Shown: positions 25,177 through 37,961, counted from the first letter of the stretch. The stretch: 64,000 nucleotides of DNA from Methylococcaceae bacterium UBA4132 (GCA_002380945.1 DFWO01000190.1:6435-70434); one strand, 5' to 3'. Program-made: numbers and translations. The notes: a model not told the origin generated them from the sequence alone.

Positions 25177-28100
25177 ATGAAGTTGGAAAAAATCAAACTT
25201 TCGGGTTTTAAATCCTTTGTTGATAACACCGTTATTCCAATCACTAGCAATCTCACTGCTATCGTAGGACCGAATGGGTGTGGTAAATCTAATATTATTG
25301 ATGCAGTGCGTTGGGTGATGGGCGAAAGTTCAGCTAAACATTTACGCGGCGGTAATATGGCGGATGTCATTTTTAATGGCTCATCGAGTCGTAAACCTGT
25401 TAGCACTGCGTCAGTTGAGCTGATCTTTAATAATTCGGAAGGCAAGCTAGGCGGTGAATATGCACAATATGCCAGCATTGCCATTAAGCGGCAGGTCAGT
25501 CGTGATGGGCAGTCCTTATATTGGCTGAATGGTTCACGGTGTCGGCGCAGGGATATTACTGATTTATTTTTAGGGACAGGACTCGGTTCACGCAGTTATG
25601 CCATAATCGAGCAAGGCACAATCTCACGCATGGTGGAATCTAAACCCGAAGAGTTGCGTGTGCATATTGAAGAAGCGGCGGGTATTTCTAAATATAAAGA
25701 ACGCCGTCATGAAACAGAAACGCGTATGCGTAACACCCGCGACAATCTGGAACGGCTGGATGATTTGCGTGATGAAGTAGAAAAGCAAATCAAGCATTTG
25801 CAAAAACAAGCCGAAAAAGCGGAAAAGTACACCGACCTTAAACAACAAGAACGCCAGTATAAAGTCGAATTGCTAGCCATGCGCTGGCAAAGTTATCAGC
25901 AAACCACCACTCAGTTAGACGCGCAATTACAAAAAGTAGCCACCGAACATAATCGCTTATTTATCGAATTACGCGAGATGGATAATCATCTTGAACAACA
26001 GCGTGCTGACTATAAAACTCAGCAACAGCAAGTCAACCAAGTACAAGGTGATTATTATAATGTGGCTGCTGAAGTTGGGCGTTTTGAACAAGCAATTAAG
26101 CACGAACAACGCAATCATGAAGACACCATGCTGGAAATCGGGCGTTCACAGCAACAAGCCGATCACGCGTTGAGTGAGTTAGATACCGATAGGCAAGCAT
26201 TAGAAGATATTAAACAGCAGTTAGACGAAGCAGAACAAAGCTGGCTGGTGATTCAAGAACGCCAAGAAACGGTAGTACAGTTACAGCAAGACGGGCAGCA
26301 ACAACGGCACGCATGGCAAACACAATGGAATGACTATCAAACTAAAACGGCTCGCTATAAAGAACAAGCCGAAGTTCAGCGCGTTAAAATCCTGCAACTG
26401 GAACAGCAACAGCGGCAATTCAACAGCCGTATGGATAAATTATCAGCAGAACGTGAAGAGTTATCAATGGCAGATTTAGCCGATGACATTGAACTCTTGG
26501 CAGAGAGTATTGAGATTATTGAAGTTCAGCGTGAAGATTTACACGCTGAGCTTGAACAGCTACAACAACAAATTACAGAACAACGCCAACAGATTAAACA
26601 ACTGCATAATGAGCTACATAGCCAGCGTTCTTTGCAACAGCAACTGAAAGGCAAAATAACCGCCTTGGAATTATTACAGCAACATGCGATGGGTAAAGAT
26701 AATAAAAATCTTAGCGCGTGGCTGGAACACTGCAATATAACCACCGAACAAGGACGCTTAGCTGAATATCTGGAGGTGGAAACAGGCTGGGAAACAGCAG
26801 TTGAAACGGTGTTAGGCAGTTATTTAGAGGCAGTTTGTTTGGCGCATATAGAATTATTGTTACCGCATTTGCCGAATTTAACCGACCAATCTTTAACGCT
26901 ATTTGGTACGCAATGCGTACCAAACGCGATTAACGATACTGCCACGAGCTTATTAACTAAAGTGACAGCACCGTGGGATTTAAGCAGTTTGTTATCGACT
27001 ATTTATTGTGCTGATGATAACGACACGGCTCAACGCTTAGTTTCAGGACTACAAGCGCATGAATCCATTATTACGCCCGATGGTCTTTGGTTGAGTACAA
27101 GTTGGTTAAAAATTCAGCGTAGCAAAGATCATAAAACAGGTGTGTTACAACGCGAAAAAGAATTACGTTCGTTAAAACAACAGTTAGAACAATTGCAACA
27201 AAAAATCGCTGAATCTGAAGATTGCTTAGCCAGTACCGAAGCTCAGCTAAAAGCGGCTGAACTGCAACGCGAGTCGGTGGCGCGAGCAGATAGCAATTTA
27301 GGCATGGAATTATCGCTGAAAAACTCAGAATACAGTGCGCAATCCGCTCGACTAGAACAACAACACCGCCGCCTTGAACAAATCAGTAACGAACAACAGG
27401 ACATTTGTGTTGAGTTGGAAGACACTATCGACACCATGACCGAGGCACGACAGTTACAGGCAGAGGCCGAAGAAATTATGGCTGAGCAAGAAACCACTCG
27501 CCAACAGCTAGAGGCGTTAAACCAAGCATTACAAACGTCCCAACACCAAACCGAACACGCTGTTAATGAAGCTAGACAACAAGCATTCGGTATCAGAGCG
27601 AAAATTGATGCGTTACGGTCTTCGGAACAGTTAACCAGCAAACAAATAGAGCGGCTACAGCTCCAGCATCAACAAGCCGTGGCGCGTATTGCCTTGTTGG
27701 AAAGCAAGCAACAGCAAACCCACGCAACATTAGATGAAGAAAAAGTCTTGCTTGCCGAGAAAATTGTCGAAAAAAATCAGCTAGAACAGCGATTAAAAAC
27801 TGAGCGGCATAATCAAGACGCGCTGGAAGCCAGTATTACTGAGTTGACCAAGCAACACACGCGTGTACAAAGAGCGTTAGAAATTGAAAAAGAAGCACTT
27901 GATAAACACCGTTTTGACAGTCAAGAAAGCAAAGTGCGTGGGCAAACAATCCGTGAACAACTGAATGAAATGAATGCCGATGCTGAACAGGTCTTAAAAA
28001 ATCTACCCGAACATGCGCAAGATGCGGTTTGGAAACAAAAAGTTGATGAATTATCCGCGCAAATCGAACGTTTAGGCACGATTAACTTAACGGCTATTGA

Positions 28101-28686
28101 AGAATACAAGGCACAATCTGAGCGGTTAGATTTTTTAAATGAACAACACGCTGATTTAATTGAAGCCTTACAAACCTTAGAACTGGCGATTAATAAAATT
28201 GATAAAGAAAGTCGGTTACGTTTTAAAGAAACATTCGATAAAATAAATACAGGTTTACAAGAAAAATTTCCAAAATTATTTGGTGGTGGTCAAGCCTATT
28301 TAGAATTAACTGAACAAGATTTATTAGAATCAGGGGTTAATATTATCGCAAGACCTCCAGGTAAAAAGAACAGCACCATTCATTTATTATCGGGCGGTGA
28401 AAAAGCATTAACAGCGGTGGCATTAGTATTTTCAATTTTTGAACTTAATCCCGCTCCATTTTGCTTGTTAGACGAAGTTGACGCACCACTTGATGATGCT
28501 AATGTCGGACGATTCTCAAAAATGGTTGAAGAAATGTCCGCCACTGTGCAGTTTTTATATATTTCACATAATAAGGTTACAATGGAAATCTCAAAGCAGT
28601 TAGCAGGTGTTACCATGAAAGAGCCGGGTGTATCCCGCATGGTCGCGGTTGATATTGAAGCAGCAGTCACAATGGCGGAAATCTAA
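25177..28686 (+). CDS. smc: Chromosome partition protein Smc
   Basis: A 1169-aa SMC ATPase. Walker A GPNGCGKSNIID is at residue 32, followed by long coiled coils rich in Gln/Glu (about 165-500 and 660-990), a hinge domain (about 510-640) and a C-terminal head with signature LLSGGEKALTAVAL and Walker B FCLLDEVDAPLDDANV. Smc with ScpA/ScpB compacts and separates chromosomes. Bacteria with this protein usually lack MukB. The stop overlaps the zipA start (TAATG), and smc-zipA-ligA is a conserved gammaproteobacterial cluster. Confidence 0.97.
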   Translation: MKLEKIKLSGFKSFVDNTVIPITSNLTAIVGPNGCGKSNIIDAVRWVMGESSAKHLRGGNMADVIFNGSSSRKPVSTASVELIFNNSEGKLGGEYAQYASIAIKRQVSRDGQSLYWLNGSRCRRRDITDLFLGTGLGSRSYAIIEQGTISRMVESKPEELRVHIEEAAGISKYKERRHETETRMRNTRDNLERLDDLRDEVEKQIKHLQKQAEKAEKYTDLKQQERQYKVELLAMRWQSYQQTTTQLDAQLQKVATEHNRLFIELREMDNHLEQQRADYKTQQQQVNQVQGDYYNVAAEVGRFEQAIKHEQRNHEDTMLEIGRSQQQADHALSELDTDRQALEDIKQQLDEAEQSWLVIQERQETVVQLQQDGQQQRHAWQTQWNDYQTKTARYKEQAEVQRVKILQLEQQQRQFNSRMDKLSAEREELSMADLADDIELLAESIEIIEVQREDLHAELEQLQQQITEQRQQIKQLHNELHSQRSLQQQLKGKITALELLQQHAMGKDNKNLSAWLEHCNITTEQGRLAEYLEVETGWETAVETVLGSYLEAVCLAHIELLLPHLPNLTDQSLTLFGTQCVPNAINDTATSLLTKVTAPWDLSSLLSTIYCADDNDTAQRLVSGLQAHESIITPDGLWLSTSWLKIQRSKDHKTGVLQREKELRSLKQQLEQLQQKIAESEDCLASTEAQLKAAELQRESVARADSNLGMELSLKNSEYSAQSARLEQQHRRLEQISNEQQDICVELEDTIDTMTEARQLQAEAEEIMAEQETTRQQLEALNQALQTSQHQTEHAVNEARQQAFGIRAKIDALRSSEQLTSKQIERLQLQHQQAVARIALLESKQQQTHATLDEEKVLLAEKIVEKNQLEQRLKTERHNQDALEASITELTKQHTRVQRALEIEKEALDKHRFDSQESKVRGQTIREQLNEMNADAEQVLKNLPEHAQDAVWKQKVDELSAQIERLGTINLTAIEEYKAQSERLDFLNEQHADLIEALQTLELAINKIDKESRLRFKETFDKINTGLQEKFPKLFGGGQAYLELTEQDLLESGVNIIARPPGKKNSTIHLLSGGEKALTAVALVFSIFELNPAPFCLLDEVDAPLDDANVGRFSKMVEEMSATVQFLYISHNKVTMEISKQLAGVTMKEPGVSRMVAVDIEAAVTMAEI

Positions 28687-29369
28687 TGGACAAAGAAATA
28701 CTAAGAATTGTAATTATTGCCACAGGACTCATTATCGTCATCGTTATGTTGACGTGGGGTTATCTAAAAGACCGTAAATCACAAAGAGAAATGGACTTTG
28801 ATGATGAGTCAGAACCTCAGACGGCACTTAATGAAACCGTAAATAGTACCGATGATAGGTATGCCGATGATGAGTATATTGAACCGTTAGGACCTGCCAT
28901 TGTTAATCCATCGGAGAGTTATTATTCTAACGATGAGGATGACGAGGAAGAAGATTTTGCCCCCGCACCACAGCGCATTGCAACGCCAGCGATTATTCAG
29001 TTTTGTCTAGTGGCTAAAGCGGAAGAGGGTTTTAATGGTCTGGATTTAATTCGTGCTTTCAGAATAGCAGGACTTAAATATGGTAGTTTGAAAATATTTG
29101 AACGCTTAGATGCCAATCAATTAGTCGATTTTGGTGTTGCGTGTATGGTCGAACCAGGTACATTTCCTAGCGGTCATTTAGATACCTTTTATTGCCCAGG
29201 TATCGTATTTTTTATGCAGCCAGATGCTTTAGACGATGCACTAGCGGTTTTTGATGACTATGTGGAAACCATCCGTATGTTAGCCATCGAGTTAGATGGC
29301 GATATTTGGGATCATCAAAGAAAACCACTCACTGAAGCCACCGTGCAGGCTATTCGCCAGAGTCTGTGA
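28686..29369 (+). CDS. zipA: Cell division protein ZipA
   Basis: A 227-aa protein that tethers FtsZ to the inner membrane. It has an N-terminal helix (residues 6-27, IVIIATGLIIVIVMLTWGY), a basic patch, a short very acidic linker (NDEDDEEEDF) and the C-terminal ZipA FtsZ-binding domain (FCLVAKAEEGFNGLDLIRAF; FPSGHLDTFYCPGIVFFM). The linker is much shorter than in E. coli. It is translationally coupled to smc. Confidence 0.93.
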   Translation: MDKEILRIVIIATGLIIVIVMLTWGYLKDRKSQREMDFDDESEPQTALNETVNSTDDRYADDEYIEPLGPAIVNPSESYYSNDEDDEEEDFAPAPQRIATPAIIQFCLVAKAEEGFNGLDLIRAFRIAGLKYGSLKIFERLDANQLVDFGVACMVEPGTFPSGHLDTFYCPGIVFFMQPDALDDALAVFDDYVETIRMLAIELDGDIWDHQRKPLTEATVQAIRQSL

Positions 29370-29384
29370 TGTTGTCTTGTTTTT

Positions 29385-31635
<2,251 letters not shown>

Positions 31636-31644
31636 ATTATTTAA

Positions 31645-31678
31645 AAAAAGCCCATTAATTACAATTAATGGGCTTTTT
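31645..31678. terminator. Bidirectional terminator after ligA
   Basis: AAAAAGCCCATTAAT and ATTAATGGGCTTTTT form a 15-bp perfect stem with a 4-base loop, giving T-runs on both strands. It separates ligA from the convergent gene at 31697-32212. Confidence 0.93.
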
Positions 31679-31696
31679 ATTGTGATACGTTGAAAT

Positions 31697-32212
31697 TTAT
31701 TCGGCAGGGGTCGCATGATGTTTACTATGCTCGCCTATCACCGCGTTGTCGTGTTCTTTTGCCTGAGCATCAAACCATTCATGCAGAGCTTGCGCATACT
31801 GTGGATATTCGCTTGCATAATGAATTTGCGCACCATTGGGTAACGCTTTGTATTCAAACTTTATATCATAAGGTTGAGCCATTTTTAACACGGTAAGCCC
31901 TGGCATATTAGCACCATGTATGCGTTCTGTTTCAGAAAAATCGCCTTTGCTGAAATTATTTGTCATTTTAAGCAGATAAGCCTGAATTAATTTGATTTGC
32001 TCGGTATTATCAGCCGATTTAACGACTACATGTTGCACGCCACCGTGTACGGTTTTGGTAAACGTTTGTTTGGTTTGATCGACAGCATAGGGAACGACTT
32101 GCTGGGTACGTTGACGTACTTCATCGGTGTGTTCAGAACTGGCTTTTTCAACAGCAAGTGTAGAGGTAGAAAAAAATACCAGTCCAGTGAATAGTAAAGC
32201 GTAAAGTTTCAT
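31697..32212 (-). CDS. Conserved periplasmic protein, His-rich C-terminus
   Basis: A 171-aa protein with signal peptide MKLYALLFTGLVFFSTSTLA. Recognisable blocks are TNNFSKGDFSETERIHGANMPGL, YKALPNGAQIHYAS and ALHEWFDAQAKEHDN, followed by EHSKHHA. Proteins with this pattern occur in many Proteobacteria (some carry an unjustified aspartate carbamoyltransferase label), and I know no function. The ATG at 32212 is chosen because the signal peptide starts there. A 20-bp perfect palindrome lies 52 bases upstream. Confidence 0.75.
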   Translation of the reverse strand: MKLYALLFTGLVFFSTSTLAVEKASSEHTDEVRQRTQQVVPYAVDQTKQTFTKTVHGGVQHVVVKSADNTEQIKLIQAYLLKMTNNFSKGDFSETERIHGANMPGLTVLKMAQPYDIKFEYKALPNGAQIHYASEYPQYAQALHEWFDAQAKEHDNAVIGEHSKHHATPAE

Positions 32213-32263
32213 AATCGTATACCTCGTTGTTTCTTTGTACATGACAAAAATACAGTAACTCGT

Positions 32264-32283
32264 TGAAATTTTGCAAAATTTCA
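32264..32283. promoter_or_regulatory. Perfect 20-bp palindrome upstream of the periplasmic-protein gene
   Basis: TGAAATTTTGCAAAATTTCA is identical to its reverse complement and lies 52-71 bases upstream of the start at 32212, where an operator would be expected. The regulator is not known. Confidence 0.55.
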
Positions 32284-32451
32284 GTCCTTTCAATATACTA
32301 AGAACTTAATGGACTGCGAAAGTTCAACGGGTTATCGGTGCATACTAAATGAACATTTTAAATGTAACAAGGTAAGAATGGTTTACCTTGTCTAAGGGGA
32401 AAAATCAGAACGATTAATCTGCAAGCAGATACCGTTCTAATGGTCTTAATA

Positions 32452-33168
32452 TTATTGTTTATTTAGCTTTTCTTCCAATTCCGATTGGCTTAAATGCCTT
32501 ACAGCTTCGCCTTTAATCATAAAAATTAAATGTTCGCAGATGTAGCAAGCATGGTCGCCAATGCGTTCAATTGCACGTACGGTCCATAAAACATTTAACG
32601 TACGGGTAATATTTCTGGGGTCTTCCATCATGTGAGTGATGAGCTGTCGAATGATGCTGGCATACTCTCTATCAACCTCGTCATCACGTCCTGTAATCTC
32701 GGTAATATCGTCGATGCACATTCTGGCAAACGCATCTAATGCACCATGTAACATATCTTTGACTAAATCAGTCATGTGATGCAATTCATGGTATTGATCT
32801 TTTTTACCGTCAGAATCAGAAAGTTGAATCGCTAGTTTGGCAATACGCTCCGCTAAATCGCCAATAATTTCCAATTCATTAATGATTTTAATCACAGTCA
32901 ATAGCAAACGTAGATCGAATGCCGCAGGTTGGCGTAACGCTAAAATTTGCGTACATTCTAGGTCAATTGCCATTTCCAGCGCGTCAACCTGATTGTCTTG
33001 TTTAATGACTAACTCAGCGAGTTCTACATCACCCGTGGTAAATGCTTCGATTGCTAACTCTATTTGCTGTTCAACCAAGCCGCCCATTGTTAATACTTTA
33101 TTGCGTATATCTTCCAATTCTTTGTTGAATTGTTCAGAAATATGGTGTCCTATTTTACTGTTATCCAC
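32452..33168 (-). CDS. phoU: Phosphate-signalling protein PhoU
   Basis: A 238-aa all-helical protein with two PhoU repeats (FNKELEDIRNKVLTMGGLVEQ; KDMLHGALDAFARMC) and the E.iGD.AE motifs ELEIIGDLAERIAK and AIERIGDHACYICEH. PhoU links the Pst transporter to the PhoR kinase and restrains uptake when phosphate is plentiful. The start is a GTG at 33168 preceded by AGAGG. This avoids overlapping pstB and gives the usual family length. Confidence 0.94.
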   Translation of the reverse strand: MDNSKIGHHISEQFNKELEDIRNKVLTMGGLVEQQIELAIEAFTTGDVELAELVIKQDNQVDALEMAIDLECTQILALRQPAAFDLRLLLTVIKIINELEIIGDLAERIAKLAIQLSDSDGKKDQYHELHHMTDLVKDMLHGALDAFARMCIDDITEITGRDDEVDREYASIIRQLITHMMEDPRNITRTLNVLWTVRAIERIGDHACYICEHLIFMIKGEAVRHLSQSELEEKLNKQ

Positions 33169-33181
33169 TGTGTTTGCCTCT

Positions 33182-34015
33182 TTAGCCGTAACGTCCCGTA
33201 ATATAATCTTCTGTTTGTTTTTTCTTTGGATTGGTAAATAACTCACTGGTAGTACCAATCTCAATCAGTTCACCCATATACATGAATGCGGTGTAATCAG
33301 AAACCCGCGCTGCTTGCTGCATATTGTGCGTAACAATGACTATAGTATATTTTTCTTTTAGCTCATTAATTAATTCTTCAATTTTGAGCGTTGAGATAGG
33401 GTCTAAAGCCGAGGCAGGTTCGTCTAATAGTAACACTTCTGGTTCGATAGCAATGGCGCGGGCAATGACTAGACGTTGTTGTTGACCACCCGATAAGCCT
33501 AATGCGTTGTCATTTAAACGATCTTTAACCTCGTCCCACAATGCCGCACCGCGTAACGAATTTTCGACGGTTTCTTCTAATACGCGCTTGTCATTAACGC
33601 CTTGAATACGCAAACCGTAGGTGACATTTTCAAAAATAGATTTAGGAAACGGATTAGGCTTTTGAAATACCATGCCGACACGTCTACGCAAAGCGGCGAC
33701 ATTAACTGATTTGTCGTAAATATTTTCATCGTCCAGTAAAATTTTGCCTTCGATGGTGACATTATCGACCAAATCATTCATGCGGTTGATGCAGCGTAAT
33801 AACGTGGATTTACCACAGCCACTGGGTCCTATGTAAGCAGTGACTTTTTTACGATACATTTCCATGTTCACGCCATGTAATGCTTGTTTTTTGCCATAAA
33901 AAAGATTTAAGTTTTCTACTTTGATACAAGGTTCATTGGGGGATTGGGCTTGCCCTTGTCCGCGTAGAACAGAACTCATATCAATAGAATGTGAACGGGT
34001 TTGTTGTGCTGTCAT
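33182..34015 (-). CDS. pstB: Phosphate ABC transporter ATPase PstB
   Basis: A 277-aa ATPase with Walker [21 protein letters not shown]-loop [10 protein letters not shown], signature LSGGQQQRL, Walker [14 protein letters not shown] and ending [10 protein letters not shown], all diagnostic of PstB. It has an N-terminal extension of about 25 residues. It lies between pstA and phoU on the same strand. Confidence 0.97.
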   Translation of the reverse strand: MTAQQTRSHSIDMSSVLRGQGQAQSPNEPCIKVENLNLFYGKKQALHGVNMEMYRKKVTAYIGPSGCGKSTLLRCINRMNDLVDNVTIEGKILLDDENIYDKSVNVAALRRRVGMVFQKPNPFPKSIFENVTYGLRIQGVNDKRVLEETVENSLRGAALWDEVKDRLNDNALGLSGGQQQRLVIARAIAIEPEVLLLDEPASALDPISTLKIEELINELKEKYTIVIVTHNMQQAARVSDYTAFMYMGELIEIGTTSELFTNPKKKQTEDYITGRYG

Positions 34016-34029
34016 TTGTTAATAACCTT

Positions 34030-35685
34030 CTAATGTTCTAATGCGCGGTATTTTTCGCGTAGACGATTTCTGATAATAATGGCTGTTAAGTTCAGTACAA
34101 CGATTACTATAACCAATAATAATGCGGTGGCATACACCAAGGGTCGTGCTGCTTCAACATTGGGACTTTGAAAACCGACATCATAAATGTGAAAACCTAA
34201 GTGCATAAATTTTCTGTCTAAATGCAAAAAGGGGAAGTTGCCATCTAAGGGTAAGGTGGGTGCGAGTTTAACCACGCCCACCAACATCAGCGGAGCGACT
34301 TCGCCCGCCGCGCGTGCAACGGCTAAAATTAAGCCTGTCATCATGGCAGGACTTGCCATCGGTAATACAGTACGCCATAAGGTTTCTATTTTAGTGGCAC
34401 CTAATGCCAGACTGCCCTCGCGTATGGCTTTTGGAATCCGCGCCAAGCCTTCTTCGGTAGACACAATCACGACAGGTAAGGTCAATAATGCCAAGGTGAT
34501 GGATGCCCATAATAAACCAGGTGTACCGTACACAGGAGCAGGCGAAGCTTCTGGGAAAAACAAAGCGTCAATGTTGCCACCTAAAATGTATACAAAGAAT
34601 CCCAAACCGAATACGCCATAAACGATGGAGGGTACACCTGCTAAATTGTTGACTGCGATTCTGATTAAGCGAGTGGTAAAGCCTTGTTTCGCATATTCAC
34701 GCAAGTACACTGCCGCAATTACGCCAAACGGTGTGACGATAATGGACATGATGATAACCATCATCACCGTACCAAAAATAGCAGGAAAAATACCGCCTTC
34801 AGTATTGGCTTCACGCGGTTCGTCGGTTAAAAATTCAAAAATTTTGTGACAGTAAAAGCCCACTTTACCAAAGAAACTCATGGCATTGGGTTGATACACT
34901 TTCACTATTTTAGCCAACGGAATGGTAATACTTGCACCCGTATCAGTTTTAGCTACTAGACTATCGCGTCTAATTTCTTTATAGAGACTGCCAAGTTCAG
35001 CTTGATGACTTTGATATTGGGCATCATAGTCGGCTTTCTCAGCGGCAAATTCTTTTTCAGTATCGCTATTCCAACGATTTTCTAATTGCAATTTTTTCTG
35101 TTTCAAACGTAAGCGTTCTAAACCGTAGTTAATTGCGCCGATTTCCTTTTTTTCCAATTGGGTGATTTTTTCAAACACCACTAAAGCGGCGGCAATTCTG
35201 GTTTGCAGTTCAGACATCGCTTGTTCGCCTGTCGCAATGGTCTTGCCATTTTCTTTCACTTCCAGCAGTTGACCATAGAAATTGCCCCATTCGCGCCGTT
35301 CTACCACCATCATTGTGTCAGGATCGCTTTGCTCTTTGACATTGCGTGCTTCTATCCAACGGAAGTCGGTGCCTGTCACATCACGGTTGCCTGTTTTGAC
35401 CAGATACTGCACCAGTGTATCTTCGTTGTCCGCCATTTTATGTCCAGTCGATTTTGCCATGATGGCAGGCGTGATACTGGTATCGACTTTTTCACCAATG
35501 ATAATGCGTAGCGGTTTACCTTCTTCTTGATAACTAAATTGCGTGACTTGAGCGGGCCAAAAATGCCCCATGCCACGCACAAAAACCAAAACCAGTACCG
35601 CAATGACCATAATAAGGCAGGTGCTAACAGCCGCCGCATTTAGCCATATCCACGGTGATCCACTTTTAAACCATAATTTCATCAT
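34030..35685 (-). CDS. pstA: Phosphate ABC transporter permease PstA, long form
   Basis: A 551-aa protein. The C-terminal half (about 290-545) is the PstA permease core with the EAA-loop region EGSLALGATKIETLWRTVLP. The N-terminal half has one membrane helix and a large soluble domain with a coiled-coil stretch (about 175-240, rich in Lys/Glu/Gln). Enteric PstA is about 300 aa. Its start overlaps the pstC stop (ATGA). Confidence 0.93.
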   Translation of the reverse strand: MMKLWFKSGSPWIWLNAAAVSTCLIMVIAVLVLVFVRGMGHFWPAQVTQFSYQEEGKPLRIIIGEKVDTSITPAIMAKSTGHKMADNEDTLVQYLVKTGNRDVTGTDFRWIEARNVKEQSDPDTMMVVERREWGNFYGQLLEVKENGKTIATGEQAMSELQTRIAAALVVFEKITQLEKKEIGAINYGLERLRLKQKKLQLENRWNSDTEKEFAAEKADYDAQYQSHQAELGSLYKEIRRDSLVAKTDTGASITIPLAKIVKVYQPNAMSFFGKVGFYCHKIFEFLTDEPREANTEGGIFPAIFGTVMMVIIMSIIVTPFGVIAAVYLREYAKQGFTTRLIRIAVNNLAGVPSIVYGVFGLGFFVYILGGNIDALFFPEASPAPVYGTPGLLWASITLALLTLPVVIVSTEEGLARIPKAIREGSLALGATKIETLWRTVLPMASPAMMTGLILAVARAAGEVAPLMLVGVVKLAPTLPLDGNFPFLHLDRKFMHLGFHIYDVGFQSPNVEAARPLVYATALLLVIVIVVLNLTAIIIRNRLREKYRALEH

Positions 35686-37961
35686 AATGAACTGTATTTT
35701 TCGCGTAGGCGTTGGCGAATGATTTCCGCTAACGTATTAAAAATAAAGGTGAATAAAAATAAGACTAAGGCGGCTAAAAACAACACCCGATAATGCGTGC
35801 TATCCACTTGTGATTCGGGCATTTCCACTGCAATGTTAGCCGCGAGGGTACGCAAACCCTGAAAAACACTTAAATCCATCACAGGTGTATTGCCCGTTGC
35901 CATTAACACAATCATGGTTTCACCAACGGCTCTACCTAAACCTATCATCACCGCAGAGAAGATACCAGGGCTGGCAGTTAATAGCACCACGCGAATCATT
36001 GTTTGCCACGTTGTCGCACCTAAGGCTAATGAACCGACGGTTAAATGTTTGGGTACGCTAAAAATAGCATCTTCAGCAATGGAGAAAATAGTCGGAATCA
36101 CCGCAAAACCCATTGCGATACCGACTACCAATGAATTACGTTGATCGTAACCGATACCCCATTGGTTTTTAAACCAGTCACGCAAGGTTTCACCAAACAA
36201 GGCGGTTTCTAGCGGTACACTGATAGCAAACGCAAACCAACCAGTCAGTAGAATGACGGGAATAAGCACCATTGCCTCCCAACCTTCGGGAATACTCTCT
36301 AAAATGTGCTTAGGTAGGTTATACCACACATACGCAAATGCCATGACCCCGACAGGTAACAGCATAAACATTAGAAAAAATCCCGATAGATGTTCTTCTA
36401 AGGTTGGAGCTAACCACAGCCCTGCAAGAAAACCTAAAATAACGGTAGGTAACGCGCCCATTAATTCAATGGTTGGTTTAACGTATTGACGCATCATGGG
36501 AGTCATGAAATACGCGCTATAAATAGCACCCATCAAGGCTAAAGGAATTGCCACTAACATGGCATAAAATGCCGCTTTGAGCGTACCAAATACTAAGGGT
36601 GTTAAGCTGTATTTAGGCTCAAAATCGTTATTTGATGCGGAGGATTGCCAAATATAATCAGGTTTTGCATAGCCTTCATACCAGACTTCTTGCCACAACG
36701 ATTTAATAGATACTTCAGGATGCTTGTTATCTATTTTCCAGACATAGATATTTTTATCGCTGGCTTCTACTAATAGCGTGTTGGCTCTAGGTGATAAAGC
36801 AGCAGTGATAGGCAAGGCTTGAGTCACTTGTTCTTTCAGTGCTTCGCGTTCGGAGGTGGTATGGTAAATCCCCATCATGCCATTCGCATCAATAGCGGCA
36901 AAGCCTTTGCGACGTGGTTCTGGATTGATGGCAACAATGGCTTTTTCAGACACTTTGAAGGATCTGAGTTTTTGCATGGCGGGACGTTTTAATTCGTCTC
37001 TTACCATTGTCCACTGTGAGACTAAACCTGTTGAATCGCCGATAAGTAATGAGCTATCACCGTTTAAGAAGGTACTCACCGTGACTTTTGCACCTGCTTC
37101 AACAACATTAAGATTTTGTCGAATGACAGGGGCTGTTTTATCGCTAATATCAAAAAAACTCAAGTGACCATCATTGTCAACTAAATACAGATTACGTTCT
37201 TCTTTATCTATGTAAATATCAGTGATAGTTGCCGCTGGTACATCTAAAATGGCTTCGGTACGGTTTAACGTCGCTTCATCTTCAAATAAACTTTGTTGTT
37301 TTTCAATATTAAGCAGACGAACTTTATCAGCGGTTTTTGCCACAATCGTGGTCGATTTATCGCCGACTTTAACGGCAATTTTTTCTAATGCCGCGCCTTT
37401 GTCATCAACAACAATAGGTGCTTCACCTAATGGATATTTTAAAGAAGGGGTAATTAAGCGTTTATTATCAGGGTAAGTAATTTGATATTGATGTTTAACA
37501 ACAATCGCTTGACCATTAGATAATCCATAAATAACCGCACCTTCGCTAATAGGGCTACCTTGAGAAAAACTAACTACTTTTGCACCAGTTGGTATTTTAA
37601 TGGCTTGATTGGCTATTGGTTTGCCTGTTGCCACTTCAAAAAAAACCGCTTGTCCACTGTCGGTAAATCTAACAGCCACTTCATTTTGTTCTTCTACATC
37701 GAGTAATACTGTCTTACCGCGTTCGGCTTCTGGCAAGCTATAGTGAGCAGTCGCTTCTGCGTCGGCTGGTTTAAACAGTGGAATGACCACATAAAGTAAA
37801 TAGAAGAAAATCAGTACCAGCGCGACGATAACACTGAGACCACCTGCTATCACACCGAAACGCGCCAGCGAATCTTTGACCATTCGCCAGCGTTGGTAGT
37901 AACTATTAGCGGATTTTTCCATAACTGAGGGGGGATTATTAATTGGATGAATTTCAGACAT
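35682..37961 (-). CDS. pstC: Phosphate ABC transporter permease PstC, long form
   Basis: A protein of about 759 aa. After a first helix (about 40-65) comes a beta-rich domain of about 380 residues that looks propeller-like (for example IYIDKEERNLYLVDNDGHLS), and then the PstC permease core with LGATTWQTMIRVVLLTASP and GRAVGETM. Enteric PstC is about 320 aa. The frame is open for 36 more codons, but MSEIHPINN is the most protein-like start. No good ribosome site is visible for either. Confidence 0.92.
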   Translation of the reverse strand: MSEIHPINNPPSVMEKSANSYYQRWRMVKDSLARFGVIAGGLSVIVALVLIFFYLLYVVIPLFKPADAEATAHYSLPEAERGKTVLLDVEEQNEVAVRFTDSGQAVFFEVATGKPIANQAIKIPTGAKVVSFSQGSPISEGAVIYGLSNGQAIVVKHQYQITYPDNKRLITPSLKYPLGEAPIVVDDKGAALEKIAVKVGDKSTTIVAKTADKVRLLNIEKQQSLFEDEATLNRTEAILDVPAATITDIYIDKEERNLYLVDNDGHLSFFDISDKTAPVIRQNLNVVEAGAKVTVSTFLNGDSSLLIGDSTGLVSQWTMVRDELKRPAMQKLRSFKVSEKAIVAINPEPRRKGFAAIDANGMMGIYHTTSEREALKEQVTQALPITAALSPRANTLLVEASDKNIYVWKIDNKHPEVSIKSLWQEVWYEGYAKPDYIWQSSASNNDFEPKYSLTPLVFGTLKAAFYAMLVAIPLALMGAIYSAYFMTPMMRQYVKPTIELMGALPTVILGFLAGLWLAPTLEEHLSGFFLMFMLLPVGVMAFAYVWYNLPKHILESIPEGWEAMVLIPVILLTGWFAFAISVPLETALFGETLRDWFKNQWGIGYDQRNSLVVGIAMGFAVIPTIFSIAEDAIFSVPKHLTVGSLALGATTWQTMIRVVLLTASPGIFSAVMIGLGRAVGETMIVLMATGNTPVMDLSVFQGLRTLAANIAVEMPESQVDSTHYRVLFLAALVLFLFTFIFNTLAEIIRQRLREKYSSL

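Noticed and set aside
36253..37476. Plus-strand open frames opposite pstC and pstA
   Set aside because: They mirror the codon pattern of the pst genes, have no ribosome sites and no recognisable motif.
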